Positions 24,206-33,444 of a stretch of DNA of 64,000 bases are shown here, piece by piece. The stretch's first letter is position 1. Each line of letters opens with the position of its first letter. Location: assembly GCA_023131225.1 (NCBI GenBank), contig JAGLZW010000013.1, positions 46,878-110,877 on the forward strand. The letters run 5' to 3'. The translations under genes were made by a program, and so were the position numbers. Source of the stretch: Candidatus Bathyarchaeota archaeon (GTDB lineage Archaea; Thermoproteota; Bathyarchaeia; Bathyarchaeales; SOJC01). The notes below the pieces were generated by a model. It saw only the letters and a list, made by a program, of their open reading frames with translations. It searched no databases and was not told the DNA's origin.

Positions 24206-25990
24206 ATGAACAAAAGAAGAGTTCTAGTCACTGGCTTAGTTGCCTTCCTCGGCGGGGCTCTGCTGTGCAGCATACTGTTAAATCTTACTCAAATATCACC
24301 ATATTTTACTGTATCTGGAGAACCACTTTTGAGGTTTTCTTCTTATGAAGAGCTAGTGAATTTCATAAACACCAGCTCCCAATATCCTTACTACCTTACT
24401 GAAGGCGAACGAATGAATGTACTTGGTGCAGACGCTGAAAGCGCGACATCTACCCCTGAGTACTCGACCACCAACATTCAAGTCGAAGGAGTAGACGAGG
24501 CAGATATCGTAAAAACCGATGGAACATACCTTTACGTAATTTCGAACCAAACAGCCTTCATTATAAAAGCTTACCCTCCGGAAGAGCAGCAAATCCTTTC
24601 TCGAATAAAACTAAACACAACCTTACATGGAATATTCATCAATGGAGATAAGCTAGTTGTCTTTGGATCCACTTCTTACAAAGCAAGTGTGACAAACGAG
24701 GTTGTCAGACCTTACTATTGGCCTTATCTACTGCCTAGAACTTTCATTAATGTATATAACATCTCCAACAGAGAATCACCTGTTTTGACAAGAAATGTTA
24801 CACTTGACGGTTCTTATTTTGGCTCTAGGATGATAGGTGACCACGCATATACTGTGATAAACGAGCCAGCGGCGCTTAGTGCAGGCGAAGTGAAGCTGCC
24901 AACATTGTACTATCCCAGCAACAAAGTTCAGAAGGTAAACGCAATTGACATCTGCTATTCCAACATCACCGACTATTACTATACATTCACAACCATCATT
25001 GCCATAAACATTCAAAACGACGCCGAGAAACCAACACACGAAACACTTTTACTAGGGGCTACATGTGGCTTGTACGTTTCTCTTGACAACATTTACGTAA
25101 CATTTCCTAAGCAAAGAGATACCACCACAAAAGTTGAAAAAACGCTAATCTATAGAATTCACATAGAAGCTGGCAACATAGAAAGCCAGGCAAACGGAGC
25201 TGTTCCAGGCAAAGTATTAAACCAGTTTTCCATGGACGAATACGATGGCTACTTCAGGATAGCAACCACATCAGGCTCCTTTTGGGGCGGAGAATCGTCT
25301 CGAAACAACGTATATGTTCTCAATATGAGTCTTACGGTTGTCGGAAACTTGGAAAACCTCGCTCCGGGAGAGAGGATTTACTCGGCCAGGTTTATGGGTG
25401 ACAGATGCTATCTTGTAACATTCAAACAGATAGACCCGTTCTTCACGATAGACCTTAGCAACCCAGCTGAACCTGAAGTCTTAGGTTATTTGAAGATACC
25501 AGGGTTCTCAAGTTATCTCCACCCATACGACGAAGACCACATAATAGGCATAGGCAAACAAGACAGCAACGTGAAAATGTCACTTTTCAATGTCACAGAC
25601 GTTACTGCACCGAATGAGACGGCTAAGTTCGTTGTGCAAGGCTACTGGTCGGATTCAGCAGTTTTGTTGGACCACAAGGCGTTTCTGTTCGACAAATCGA
25701 AACAACTGTTGGCTCTTCCACTTTCAATAAGCTTCGTTGAAACGAAAGACAGCTTTTATCATAGAGTATATTGGCAAGGCGTATACGTCTTCAACGCATC
25801 TTTAGAACGAGGCTTCGTGTTGAAAGGCAATATAACCCATCAAGAAAGCAGTGCAAGCTATGTTGAATATGGGTTCCAGGTGCAAAGAATACTTTACATA
25901 GACAACGTACTCTACACAATCTCAGACAGAAAGATAAAGATGAACAGCCTAGAGACGCTCGATGAAATCGGGGAAATAGAGCTTTCTTAG
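24206..25990 (+). CDS. Secreted/membrane-anchored beta-propeller protein
   Basis: A protein of 594 residues from ATG 24206, which starts MNKRRVLV and has an N-terminal anchor VTGLVAFLGGALLCSILL. It carries TNIQVEGVDEADIVKTDGTYLYVIS, the hallmark beginning of archaeal and bacterial secreted beta-propeller proteins distantly related to WD40 repeats, and several later blade-like strands (TFKQIDPFFTIDLSNPAEPE, GYLKIPGFSSYLHPYDEDHI). These proteins are exported and presumably bind partners at the cell surface; no catalytic residues are known. An upstream in-frame TTG at 24146 would add a non-signal-like stretch. The 3' end overlaps the convergent glpX-type gene by 4 bp. Confidence 0.85.
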   Translation: MNKRRVLVTGLVAFLGGALLCSILLNLTQISPYFTVSGEPLLRFSSYEELVNFINTSSQYPYYLTEGERMNVLGADAESATSTPEYSTTNIQVEGVDEADIVKTDGTYLYVISNQTAFIIKAYPPEEQQILSRIKLNTTLHGIFINGDKLVVFGSTSYKASVTNEVVRPYYWPYLLPRTFINVYNISNRESPVLTRNVTLDGSYFGSRMIGDHAYTVINEPAALSAGEVKLPTLYYPSNKVQKVNAIDICYSNITDYYYTFTTIIAINIQNDAEKPTHETLLLGATCGLYVSLDNIYVTFPKQRDTTTKVEKTLIYRIHIEAGNIESQANGAVPGKVLNQFSMDEYDGYFRIATTSGSFWGGESSRNNVYVLNMSLTVVGNLENLAPGERIYSARFMGDRCYLVTFKQIDPFFTIDLSNPAEPEVLGYLKIPGFSSYLHPYDEDHIIGIGKQDSNVKMSLFNVTDVTAPNETAKFVVQGYWSDSAVLLDHKAFLFDKSKQLLALPLSISFVETKDSFYHRVYWQGVYVFNASLERGFVLKGNITHQESSASYVEYGFQVQRILYIDNVLYTISDRKIKMNSLETLDEIGEIELS

Positions 25991-26988
25991 CGTTTTTGCG
26001 TTAACTGTTTATATACTGGATGCCCTTTGAACCGCAGCATCGTCTCCGATTTCTCGAAGGTTCCACTCGGCAGCCTTACGCATAGCGAGTTAACTATGGC
26101 TCCGTTAGGAATGAAGCGCACTCCATCCAAAAGCTCCCCTTTCGTGACGCCGGACGCCGCAAAAACCAGTTCATTACCCTTGGCTAGTTCCATCTCAGAA
26201 TAAGCCTTCTCCACATCAACTCCTTCAGCCTCCAACCGTTCCAGCCTCTTAGCATCATCTCTTCTATCCCTCCAAACCTTAACCAACATCGTTCCACCAA
26301 GACACTTAACAGCAGTTGCTCCAATAGTGGCCTCTGGACCCGCACCAGCCCCAATCAGCAAGTCAACTCCTGACTTTGGAATACACGTGACAACCGACGC
26401 CGCAATATCTCCATCTGGAATCAAAATAATCCTAACCCCCAACTTTCTTAGCCTCTCCAACATCTCCCTATGGCGCTCTCGTTCAAGCATAATAACAGTG
26501 AAGTTCTCAAGGCGCATCTTCTTCTGCTCAGCAGCGATCTGCACAATTTCCTCAATAGACATCTCAAGCGAAATCTTACCTTTCGAGCGATAGTCCGTTG
26601 CTACTTTGAAGTAATATCCATCGTCTGGAAGCACCTGCAAACAGCCCTTCGGAGCGCACGCCAAAGCGGAAATCGCATCCTTCCTTCCCTTAGAGGTAGC
26701 CGTTGTGCCATCTACAGGATCCATAACAAACTCCACCTTGGGTCCACGTCCGATGCCTACTTTTTCTCTTTTGGTGAAGGCGGGAGCGTTGTCTTTTGGT
26801 CCTTCACAGGAAATCACTTCGCCATCAATCTCCATCTGCGACAGCAAAGCTCTTGAAAAGTCAACTGCTCGTTGGTCAACAATTTTGGGGTTGCCTTGTC
26901 CTATGTGAAGGGCGGCGCCGACTGCAGCGGCTATGGTTATTCTCGTCAGTGATGGGGCGAGAGTTCTTAATGAAACCAACACTTTCAC
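25987..26988 (-). CDS. glpX: Fructose-1,6-bisphosphatase, class II (GlpX type)
   Basis: A 333-residue Mg/Mn-dependent phosphatase of gluconeogenesis. Visible signatures are KIVDQRAVDFSR, DGEVISCEGPKDNAPAF (metal-binding Asp and Glu), EFVMDPVDGTTATSKG (the DPxDGT metal-binding loop typical of the inositol-phosphatase superfamily), DGDIAASV and GAGAGPEATIGA. This is rare in archaea, most of which use the bifunctional FBP aldolase/phosphatase, although GlpX-type enzymes occur in several uncultured lineages; a sedoheptulose or inositol phosphatase role is an alternative. The start is GTG 26988 or GTG 26982; GAGGTG upstream favours the latter. A zinc-ribbon gene precedes it by 36 nt. Confidence 0.85.
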   Translation of the reverse strand: MKVLVSLRTLAPSLTRITIAAAVGAALHIGQGNPKIVDQRAVDFSRALLSQMEIDGEVISCEGPKDNAPAFTKREKVGIGRGPKVEFVMDPVDGTTATSKGRKDAISALACAPKGCLQVLPDDGYYFKVATDYRSKGKISLEMSIEEIVQIAAEQKKMRLENFTVIMLERERHREMLERLRKLGVRIILIPDGDIAASVVTCIPKSGVDLLIGAGAGPEATIGATAVKCLGGTMLVKVWRDRRDDAKRLERLEAEGVDVEKAYSEMELAKGNELVFAASGVTKGELLDGVRFIPNGAIVNSLCVRLPSGTFEKSETMLRFKGHPVYKQLTQKR

Positions 26989-27024
26989 CTCAGTTACCGT
27001 TCTACAGAGCTAAGTATATGGCTT

Positions 27025-27279
27025 TTATTCCTCTTTAACTCTTTTTAAAAACTTTTCTCGAATCTTTTCCGCCAGTCTGCCATCCTCAACTATGAAAGCT
27101 CCTCGGTATCCACAATCTCTGCACTCCCAGATCGACCATAATTGAGGCAACCCACTAGCCCACTGGATGTCTGTGGAGCCACATTTTGGACAAAACTTTA
27201 CTCGCTTTTTCTCTTTCTTCACAGCTTTCACTTCCAAGAAGTTGTTTTGGGGTCTGCCCGTCATGAGGTCCTCATCCAT
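27025..27279 (-). CDS. Small zinc-ribbon protein
   Basis: An 84-residue protein with CPKC (residues about 30-33) and CRDC (about 53-56), a TFIIS/RPA12-like zinc ribbon with the WECRDCGYRGAFIVEDG pattern, then a basic helical tail. It is of the widespread type found next to many archaeal genes; a role in transcription or RNA binding is family-level guesswork. ATG 27264 may be the real start since GAGG lies 5 nt before it, with ATG 27279 as the longer option. It is upstream of glpX on the same strand. The 290 nt to its right up to 27,570 contain no supported gene. Confidence 0.7.
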   Translation of the reverse strand: MDEDLMTGRPQNNFLEVKAVKKEKKRVKFCPKCGSTDIQWASGLPQLWSIWECRDCGYRGAFIVEDGRLAEKIREKFLKRVKEE

Positions 27280-27569
27280 AAATGTCGGTCTGGGACGGCC
27301 ACATCATCCCCCAATTATTGAAGGGTTCCCCCACTGATAGAGTTTTTGCTACATTGTGATATTCAACGAGAATGATTATGCTGACAGCGCGATTAAGCTT
27401 ATGAGATGAATCTTTTGTATTGTATGCTATTCTTCTATTTGCAGGTTCATTGTTTTGCAGCTTCTTTTTTCCTAATGGAATGTTGTTCATCATCTAGCTT
27501 AGTGTTTAAAGTAAAAGTGCTCTAGCACGCAGGTGAGTTGCTGACAATCATTGTATTATAATTATGAAA

Positions 27570-28679
27570 TTATTCGAGTAGTTTTTGCAGTGAGCTGGCT
27601 ATATAGTCTATCTGTTCTGTAGTCACAGCGGGATGGACGGGTAGCGAAAAGACTTGTCTTGCTGCTTTTTCTGTGTTTGGAAGACCATATTTGCTGAACT
27701 TGCTATAGAAAGGCATTAAATGTATAGGCACGCGGTAATAGGCTGTGGCGCCAATGCTAAGTTTTTTTAACTCAACAATTGTTTCGTCTCGTTTTTTCTC
27801 GTCTGCATTCTTGAGTCTAACAGTGAAGAGATACCAGCTGTGTTTATACCCTTTTGGCACTGTTGGCAGCTGCAGTTCTTTGATGCCTTCTAGTCTTGAC
27901 GCAATTCTTTCTGCATTTCTCCGTCTTTGCTTCAGGAAATTTGGCAACTTCTCAAGCTGTGCACAACCAATTGCCGCTTCCATTTCAGGCATGCGAAAAT
28001 TGTGTCCAATCATACTCGACACATATTCTTCTTTTTCACCGTGCGACCTCATATAGGGCAGTTTTTCAGCATATTCATCGCTGTTTGTGGTTATCATACC
28101 GCCTTCACCAGTAGTCATGTTCTTGCTAGCGTAGAAACTCCAGCAAACCAAGTCAGCGAAACTTCCAGCAGGTTTTCCCGCATATTGTGCACCGTGAGCT
28201 TGAGCGGCGTCTTCAACAACTGCCAAGCCATGTTCTTGTGCTATTTCCTTTATGGGTTTCATATCTGCAGGCAATCCGAAAAGGTCAACTGGTATGATTG
28301 TCTTGGTATTCTTTGTGATGGCCTTTCTAGTTCTCTCGGGGTCAATATTGTATGTGTCAAGGTTTATGTCTACAAAGACGGGTTTGGCTCCTACTAACAC
28401 CACAGTTTCGGCGGTTGATACAAACGTGAAACTGGGTACAATCACTTCGTTCCCGGGTCCTACCTCTGCGGCCAAGAGCGATAAGTGAAGCGCGGATGTT
28501 CCACTGTTTACAGCAAACGCATGTTTAGCTTTCACAAACTTTGCAAAGGCATCTTCAAACTGTCCTACTATTGAGCCACTCTTCGTGCGGCTTGTTAGAA
28601 TGCCACTTCTCAAAACTTTGACAACTGCTTCAACTTCTTCCTCGCCGAGGAGAGGTTTGTTGATAGGAATCATTTCCAT
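27570..28679 (-). CDS. DegT/DnrJ/EryC1/StrS-family sugar aminotransferase
   Basis: A 369-residue PLP-dependent enzyme that transfers an amino group to a keto sugar nucleotide during surface polysaccharide synthesis. NSGTSALHLSLLAAEVGPG, PSFTFVSTAETV, VEDAAQAHGAQY and SFYASKNMTTGEGGM (the Schiff-base Lys in SKN) are the standard motifs in the standard order; NFRMPEMEAAIGCAQL and HSWYLFTV complete the fold. The start is ATG 28679. It has no sugar-dehydratase partner in the window; the only related gene is the nucleotidyltransferase at 4380, far away. An RHH regulator follows on the same strand upstream (28817-29176). Confidence 0.9.
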   Translation of the reverse strand: MEMIPINKPLLGEEEVEAVVKVLRSGILTSRTKSGSIVGQFEDAFAKFVKAKHAFAVNSGTSALHLSLLAAEVGPGNEVIVPSFTFVSTAETVVLVGAKPVFVDINLDTYNIDPERTRKAITKNTKTIIPVDLFGLPADMKPIKEIAQEHGLAVVEDAAQAHGAQYAGKPAGSFADLVCWSFYASKNMTTGEGGMITTNSDEYAEKLPYMRSHGEKEEYVSSMIGHNFRMPEMEAAIGCAQLEKLPNFLKQRRRNAERIASRLEGIKELQLPTVPKGYKHSWYLFTVRLKNADEKKRDETIVELKKLSIGATAYYRVPIHLMPFYSKFSKYGLPNTEKAARQVFSLPVHPAVTTEQIDYIASSLQKLLE

Positions 28680-28816
28680 AGCGATGCCTTCAAATACGAG
28701 GTTGCGAGCTGCACAATGTTACTAGATATACGCTAATTAAACTTTGACCAAAAACTGGCAAGAACTAGATTACCTAATTAAAGTCCCTTGCATTTCAGCA
28801 AATAACTATCCTGACA

Positions 28817-29176
28817 CTATCCAACAAACCATGTACAATGTTTCTTTTTCTCTTTACAACCTAGTCTTCGAGCTCCTCCCAAACTAGCATCTTCGAACCA
28901 ACCGAACATGGGGCACATAACCCAAACGGAACTGTCATCATACTTGACTACTTTGACATTATGAACAAAGTCATTGGTGCAAGTGTACGTCCTCACTCCG
29001 ACAATGCGCTCTCGTTCTAGAGATTCCAACATTCTTCGTCTAGCTAATGTTTGCAAGCGATGTTGAATCGCTTCTGAAACGAAATCAGAGAGATCTTTAT
29101 GCTCAGTTTTCACTAATTCTTTCTTCACTTCTTCAGCGAGCTCTTGTTGGATCTTAACGGTTTTCCACTTTGCCAT
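28817..29176 (-). CDS. Ribbon-helix-helix DNA-binding regulator with cysteine-rich tail
   Basis: A 119-residue protein. The N-terminal 45 residues (KWKTVKIQQELAEEVKKEL, then DLSDFVSEAIQHRLQ) form a ribbon-helix-helix of the CopG/Arc/NikR type. The C-terminal half has several Cys residues (YTCTNDF, VMCPMFGW, LGCKEKKKHC), suggesting metal or redox sensing. An 11-bp perfect inverted repeat lies about 20 nt upstream of ATG 29176, overlapping the predicted start of transcription, so autoregulation is likely. It might control the nearby DegT or Hdr genes; the target is inferred only from proximity. Confidence 0.78.
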   Translation of the reverse strand: MAKWKTVKIQQELAEEVKKELVKTEHKDLSDFVSEAIQHRLQTLARRRMLESLERERIVGVRTYTCTNDFVHNVKVVKYDDSSVWVMCPMFGWFEDASLGGARRLGCKEKKKHCTWFVG

Positions 29177-29195
29177 GGTCTAACTCTCTCAGATG

Positions 29196-29225
29196 TGTAT
29201 TTATGCTTGCGCATGCATAAATACA
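29196..29225 (-). promoter_or_regulatory. Perfect inverted repeat operator of the RHH regulator
   Basis: TGTATTTATGC (29196-29206) and GCATAAATACA (29215-29225) are exact reverse complements separated by 8 nt (TTGCGCAT). Size and symmetry suit a tetrameric RHH protein. The repeat covers the stretch between a TATA-like box (CATATAAAC on the minus strand, 29230-29238) and the start codon at 29176, roughly where transcription would begin. Confidence 0.7.
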
Positions 29226-29560
29226 TAGTGTTTATATGATTAGCTGTAGTATATACTATAAATGTATGGCTTGTTTCAAGATAGGGCAATCTAGCTCTAA
29301 ATCGTAGTGTCCCAACCATCAATTTCGCGTGTGCGTAACCTTCTACGACTTTTCTTTCTTCGTTCCAAAAGGGTTTGAATGCCAAAACTATTACTTGGGA
29401 ATGGAAAGAATTTAGCTTATTGTTAAATGTTATTTTTGCTTTGAAGTTTTTGTTACCCCAACTATAAAGACTATCAGATGTTTTTTTGCCATATTAGTAA
29501 TAAATAAAAGGTTCTATGGCACTGTTAGATTACTCTACAGTCAAAAAAGGTGGTTAGGTC
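29226..29560. other. Intergenic region between RHH and hdrA genes
   Basis: It contains divergent promoter elements: the minus-strand TATA box at 29230-29238 and, for hdrA, an AT-rich AATAAATAAAAG at 29499-29510, about 50 nt before the TTG 29561. An 86-codon minus-strand frame lies here (29125-29385) but overlaps the RHH gene and operator and does not look coding. Confidence 0.5.
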
Positions 29561-32500
29561 TTGGCTCAGATAGGTGTGTATATCTGCCACTGCGGATTGA
29601 ATATAGCAGGAGTAGTTGATGTTAAAGGAGTCGCAGCGTACGCCGCAGAGCTTCCAAACGTAAAGGTTGCAAGAGACGATACATACCTCTGTTCAGACGC
29701 TGGACAGAAAATGATCAAAGAAGATATTAAAAAACACAAGTTGGATGGAGTAGTTGTAGCTTCCTGCTCTCCGAGAATGCATGAAGAAACTTTTCGCAAG
29801 GCAATAAGCGAGGCGGGATTAAACCCGTATCTGCTAGAGATGATCAACATTCGTGAGCAAGACTCGTGGTGTCACAGCGAAGAACCAAAAAAGGCAACTG
29901 AAAAAGCCAAGGCACTTATTAAAATGGCTGTTGCTCGAGCAACCCTTTTAGAACCACTAGAAAGGGGTAAAATTAGAGCGAGGAAGAGTGTTCTCGTCAT
30001 AGGCGGTGGAATTGCTGGAATCCAAGCTTCACTCGACTTGGCTAATGATGGGTTCAAAGTATATCTTGTGGAGAAATCTCCAAGCATAGGGGGCAGAATG
30101 GCTCAGCTTGACAAAACGTTTCCCACACTCGACTGCAGCGCGTGTATCCTAACGCCTAAAATGGCAGAAGTAAGCAGGCATTCAAACATTGAACTGTTAA
30201 CGTATGCTGAAGTTGAAAACGTAACGGGGTTTGTTGGAAACTACGAGGTTACGATTCGAAAAAAGCCTAGGTACGTAGATGTGGAGCAATGTACTGGTTG
30301 TGGTGAGTGTGAAAAGGTATGTCCTATTTCGGTGCCTAACGAGTTTGACCTCGGCTTAAAGATGAGAAAAGCCGTATACAGACCTTTCCCTCAGGCAATG
30401 CCCAACGTTTTTACAATCGATAAAAGAGGGACTCCGCCGTGTAGAGCAGCGTGTCCCGCAGGAGTCAATGTTCAAGGATACATAGCCCTCGTAAGTCAAG
30501 GAAAATTCAAAGAGGCTTACGAACTTATTAGACGATCTATCCCTTTCCCATCGGTTTGTGGGCGAGTTTGTTTTAGTCCTTGTGAAAGTGAGTGTGAACG
30601 TGGGAAATTGGATGAACCAGTGGCGATTAATGCCATAAAACGGTTTGTAGCCGACTACGTTCTAAGCCGAGAAAGGGAAAAACCCGAGCTTATTCCTAAG
30701 AAATACCCAGAGAAAGTTGCGGTAATCGGCTCTGGACCAGCAGGACTTACAGCTGCTTATGAACTAACCACAATGGGATACCCAGTAACGGTTTTTGAAT
30801 CATCACCAAAACCCGGTGGAATGCTACGAGTGGGCATACCCCCGTATCGGCTGCCCAAGGATATACTCGACGAAGAAATCCGAATAATCGAGCGTTTGGG
30901 CGTCGAAATCAAAACCAATGTGACAATTGGCAAGGATTTAACTATAGACTCGCTTCTGCAGCAAGGCTACGCAGTAATATTCATTGCTGTTGGCGTTCAA
31001 GAATGCCGAAAACTCAGAATCGAGGGTGAGGAACTAAAGGGCGTGATACCAGCTCTGGAGTTTCTAAAGCAAGTAAACTTGGAGAAACATGTTGAGATTG
31101 GACAGAAAGTTGCAGTAATCGGCGGAGGCAACGTTGCCATTGATGCAGCAAGAACTGCCCTACGACGGCACGCAGAAGAAGTCATCATTTTGTACCGAAG
31201 ATCGAGAGAGGAGATGCCGGCGCACTCTTCCGAGGTGGAGGAGGCAACAAAGGAAGGCATCAAGCTTCACTTCTTAGCTTCACCAACGAAAATCTTGGGC
31301 AAAGAAGGACGCATTGTTGCTCTAGAATGTATTGAAATAAAGTTGGGAAAACCCGACGAAACTGGAAGAAGACGTCCAATTGCCATCGAAGGCTCAGAAT
31401 TCGTCATAGATGTTGACACAGTGATTCCAGCAGTGGGGCAGTCACTTGACACCACTCTTTTGCCAAAAAACGTGAAACTCTCACGATACGAGACTATTGC
31501 TGCTGATCCTGTCACTTTGCAAACGAATTTGCCAGGCATTTTTGCTGGGGGAGATGCGGTTATGGGAGAGGCCACAGTTGTTGATGCAATAGCTCAAGGA
31601 AAAAGAGCGGCGATTTCCATTGATCATTATTTGAAAGGCGAAGAGTCGCTGGCTGTCATGGAAAAGAAAGTTTCGAAGATTGAAGAGGTTCCCACAGTAG
31701 GGATAGAGAAAAAACATCGGCTGGCGATGCCTTTACTCCCTCTCGACCAAAGAGTAAGCAATAAAGAAGTAGAGTTAGGATTTACAGAAGAAATGGCGAG
31801 AGAAGAGGCTGGCAGGTGTCTTGCGTGCGCGGGTTGTGCCGAGTGTCTTGAATGCGAAAAAGTGTGCGAGTTGGCAGGCGTGATTAATCATCAACAGAAA
31901 GAGGAACATGTCACTATTGAAGTTGGGGGCATAATTGTAGCTGTGGGATGTGAGGTTTTTAATCCTTCTCTGACACCTGAACTAGGGTATGGACGCTACA
32001 AGGACGTTATCAGCAATCTAGAGTTTGAAAGGCTATCCAGCGCAGCAGGACCCACTGGAGGCAAAATACTACGTCTTACAACAGGAAAGCCACCTAGAAG
32101 CGTGGCGTTTATCCAATGCGTTGGAAGCAGAGATAAGAGATTCTGTGAATATTGCTGCCGCATCGGTTGCATGGTGACGCTGAAACAAGCTATTCTCGTT
32201 AAGGAGAAGATGGGTCATGATATTGACGTTTGCATCTGCTACAATGACATGCGGGCGTTTGGCAAAGCATATGAAGAATTTTACGAACGAGCTCGTCACA
32301 TGGGTATCAAGTTTGTGAAAGGACTACCTTCAGAAATCAAGTCTTCACCTAACCATTTGTTGCGCTTTGACGTTTACGAGTCGAGCACAAACAAACTTCT
32401 CGAAATCCAGGCTGACCTCATTGTACTCGCTTCTGGCCTCGTGCCCTCGCCAGACTTTGCTGAACTGCAGAATATTTTACGTATTTCACGAAGTCCAGAT

Positions 32501-32935
32501 GGTTTCTTTCTGGAGGCGCACCCTAAGCTGCGACCTTTAGAAACCCCAACTAGAGGCATATTTCTAGCAGGGACTTGTCAAAGTCCAAAAGATATTCCTG
32601 ACACGGTTTCGCAGGCAAGTGGCGCTGCAATGAAAGCTGCAGAGCTTTTAGCAACCGGTGAAGTTGAGATTGAGCCACTGATTGCAGTTGTTGAGGAAAC
32701 TTTTTGCAGTGGCTGCAGAATTTGTGAATCAATTTGTCCATATCAGGCTGTTACAATGGAAGGCAAAATCGTGAATGGTGAAGAGAGAAATATCGCTAAG
32801 GTTCTAGAAGCAGTTTGTCAAGGCTGTGGTGCGTGCTCCGCTGCCTGCCCCACCCACGCCATAGACATGCAACATTATCGAGAAGCGCAAATTTTAGCGC
32901 AGGTTGCCGCTGCTGTTCAAGGAGAGAAGAGATAA
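29561..32935 (+). CDS. hdrA: HdrA-like flavoprotein with inserted GltD/NfnB-type NAD(P)H oxidoreductase module
   Basis: A 1124-residue protein, far longer than the ~650 residues of methanogen HdrA. Residues 1-290 are HdrA-like: IGGGIAGIQ (148-156) for FAD and CTGCGECEKVCP (244-255). From about 290 to 770 lies a glutamate-synthase beta-subunit-like module with CRAACPAGVNVQGYI, two Rossmann loops (IGSGPAGLT, IGGGNVAID) and AGCAECLECEKVC. The rest returns to HdrA, ending with two ferredoxin sets (CSGCRICESICP, CQGCGACSAACP). It should carry electrons between NAD(P)H, FAD and ferredoxin, with electron bifurcation at the HdrA FAD inferred. TTG 29561 has GGTGG 7 nt upstream. The stop overlaps hdrC by one base (TAATG). 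Confidence 0.9.
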   Translation: MAQIGVYICHCGLNIAGVVDVKGVAAYAAELPNVKVARDDTYLCSDAGQKMIKEDIKKHKLDGVVVASCSPRMHEETFRKAISEAGLNPYLLEMINIREQDSWCHSEEPKKATEKAKALIKMAVARATLLEPLERGKIRARKSVLVIGGGIAGIQASLDLANDGFKVYLVEKSPSIGGRMAQLDKTFPTLDCSACILTPKMAEVSRHSNIELLTYAEVENVTGFVGNYEVTIRKKPRYVDVEQCTGCGECEKVCPISVPNEFDLGLKMRKAVYRPFPQAMPNVFTIDKRGTPPCRAACPAGVNVQGYIALVSQGKFKEAYELIRRSIPFPSVCGRVCFSPCESECERGKLDEPVAINAIKRFVADYVLSREREKPELIPKKYPEKVAVIGSGPAGLTAAYELTTMGYPVTVFESSPKPGGMLRVGIPPYRLPKDILDEEIRIIERLGVEIKTNVTIGKDLTIDSLLQQGYAVIFIAVGVQECRKLRIEGEELKGVIPALEFLKQVNLEKHVEIGQKVAVIGGGNVAIDAARTALRRHAEEVIILYRRSREEMPAHSSEVEEATKEGIKLHFLASPTKILGKEGRIVALECIEIKLGKPDETGRRRPIAIEGSEFVIDVDTVIPAVGQSLDTTLLPKNVKLSRYETIAADPVTLQTNLPGIFAGGDAVMGEATVVDAIAQGKRAAISIDHYLKGEESLAVMEKKVSKIEEVPTVGIEKKHRLAMPLLPLDQRVSNKEVELGFTEEMAREEAGRCLACAGCAECLECEKVCELAGVINHQQKEEHVTIEVGGIIVAVGCEVFNPSLTPELGYGRYKDVISNLEFERLSSAAGPTGGKILRLTTGKPPRSVAFIQCVGSRDKRFCEYCCRIGCMVTLKQAILVKEKMGHDIDVCICYNDMRAFGKAYEEFYERARHMGIKFVKGLPSEIKSSPNHLLRFDVYESSTNKLLEIQADLIVLASGLVPSPDFAELQNILRISRSPDGFFLEAHPKLRPLETPTRGIFLAGTCQSPKDIPDTVSQASGAAMKAAELLATGEVEIEPLIAVVEETFCSGCRICESICPYQAVTMEGKIVNGEERNIAKVLEAVCQGCGACSAACPTHAIDMQHYREAQILAQVAAAVQGEKR

Positions 32936-33441
32936 TGAGCTTGACTGACCTTATGACTATGGCGAAATCCAATAAAGAGCTGCAAAAAAAGATTTTAAGT
33001 AAATTATGGAAAGTTCACCCTGACGAATGTTTCCAATGCATGCGCTGTACCAGTGGATGCACATCGCTGAAACTGTTAGAACTGAAACCCCACGAGATCA
33101 TGCTACTTGTAAACTCGGGATTCATTGAAGAACTGGTTTCATCCGACACTATCTGGACGTGTGCATCATGTTTGAAATGTCGAGAAAGGTGCCCCCAGAA
33201 AGCATCTCCCTATGACACTATTATGGCCTTGAGAAACTTAGCAGTGGAACGGGAAGCAAAGGTTCCAGAAGCATACATGAAAATGTTGGCTCAAATCCTA
33301 GAAACAGGCTTGATGCAGCAAGTGCAAACGGTTACCTCTAGGGAAATGCAACCATTCAACAGAGAAACTCTTGGACTACCTAAAATACAATATCCAGATG
33401 ACAAGTTCAAGGCTGTTTTTATGACAGTTCTTGGAGGATAA
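32935..33441 (+). CDS. hdrC: Heterodisulfide reductase subunit C-like iron-sulfur protein
   Basis: A 168-residue two-cluster ferredoxin-like subunit. CFQCMRCTSGC and CASCLKCRERCP supply eight cysteines for two [4Fe-4S] clusters that pass electrons between HdrA and HdrB. The length is close to methanogen HdrC. The ATG overlaps the hdrA stop by one base (TAATG), giving tight translational coupling, and hdrB starts 3 nt after its stop. Because this is not a canonical methanogenic cluster, the final acceptor may be a disulfide other than CoM-S-S-CoB. Confidence 0.92.
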   Translation: MSLTDLMTMAKSNKELQKKILSKLWKVHPDECFQCMRCTSGCTSLKLLELKPHEIMLLVNSGFIEELVSSDTIWTCASCLKCRERCPQKASPYDTIMALRNLAVEREAKVPEAYMKMLAQILETGLMQQVQTVTSREMQPFNRETLGLPKIQYPDDKFKAVFMTVLGG

Positions 33442-33444
33442 AAA

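Noticed and set aside
27272..27493. Minus-strand 73-codon frame upstream of the zinc-ribbon gene
   Set aside because: Composition is not protein-like, it overlaps the neighbouring gene, and no ribosome-binding site is present.
29125..29385. Minus-strand 86-codon frame over the RHH operator
   Set aside because: It overlaps both the RHH gene and its operator/promoter; residues do not resemble a protein family.
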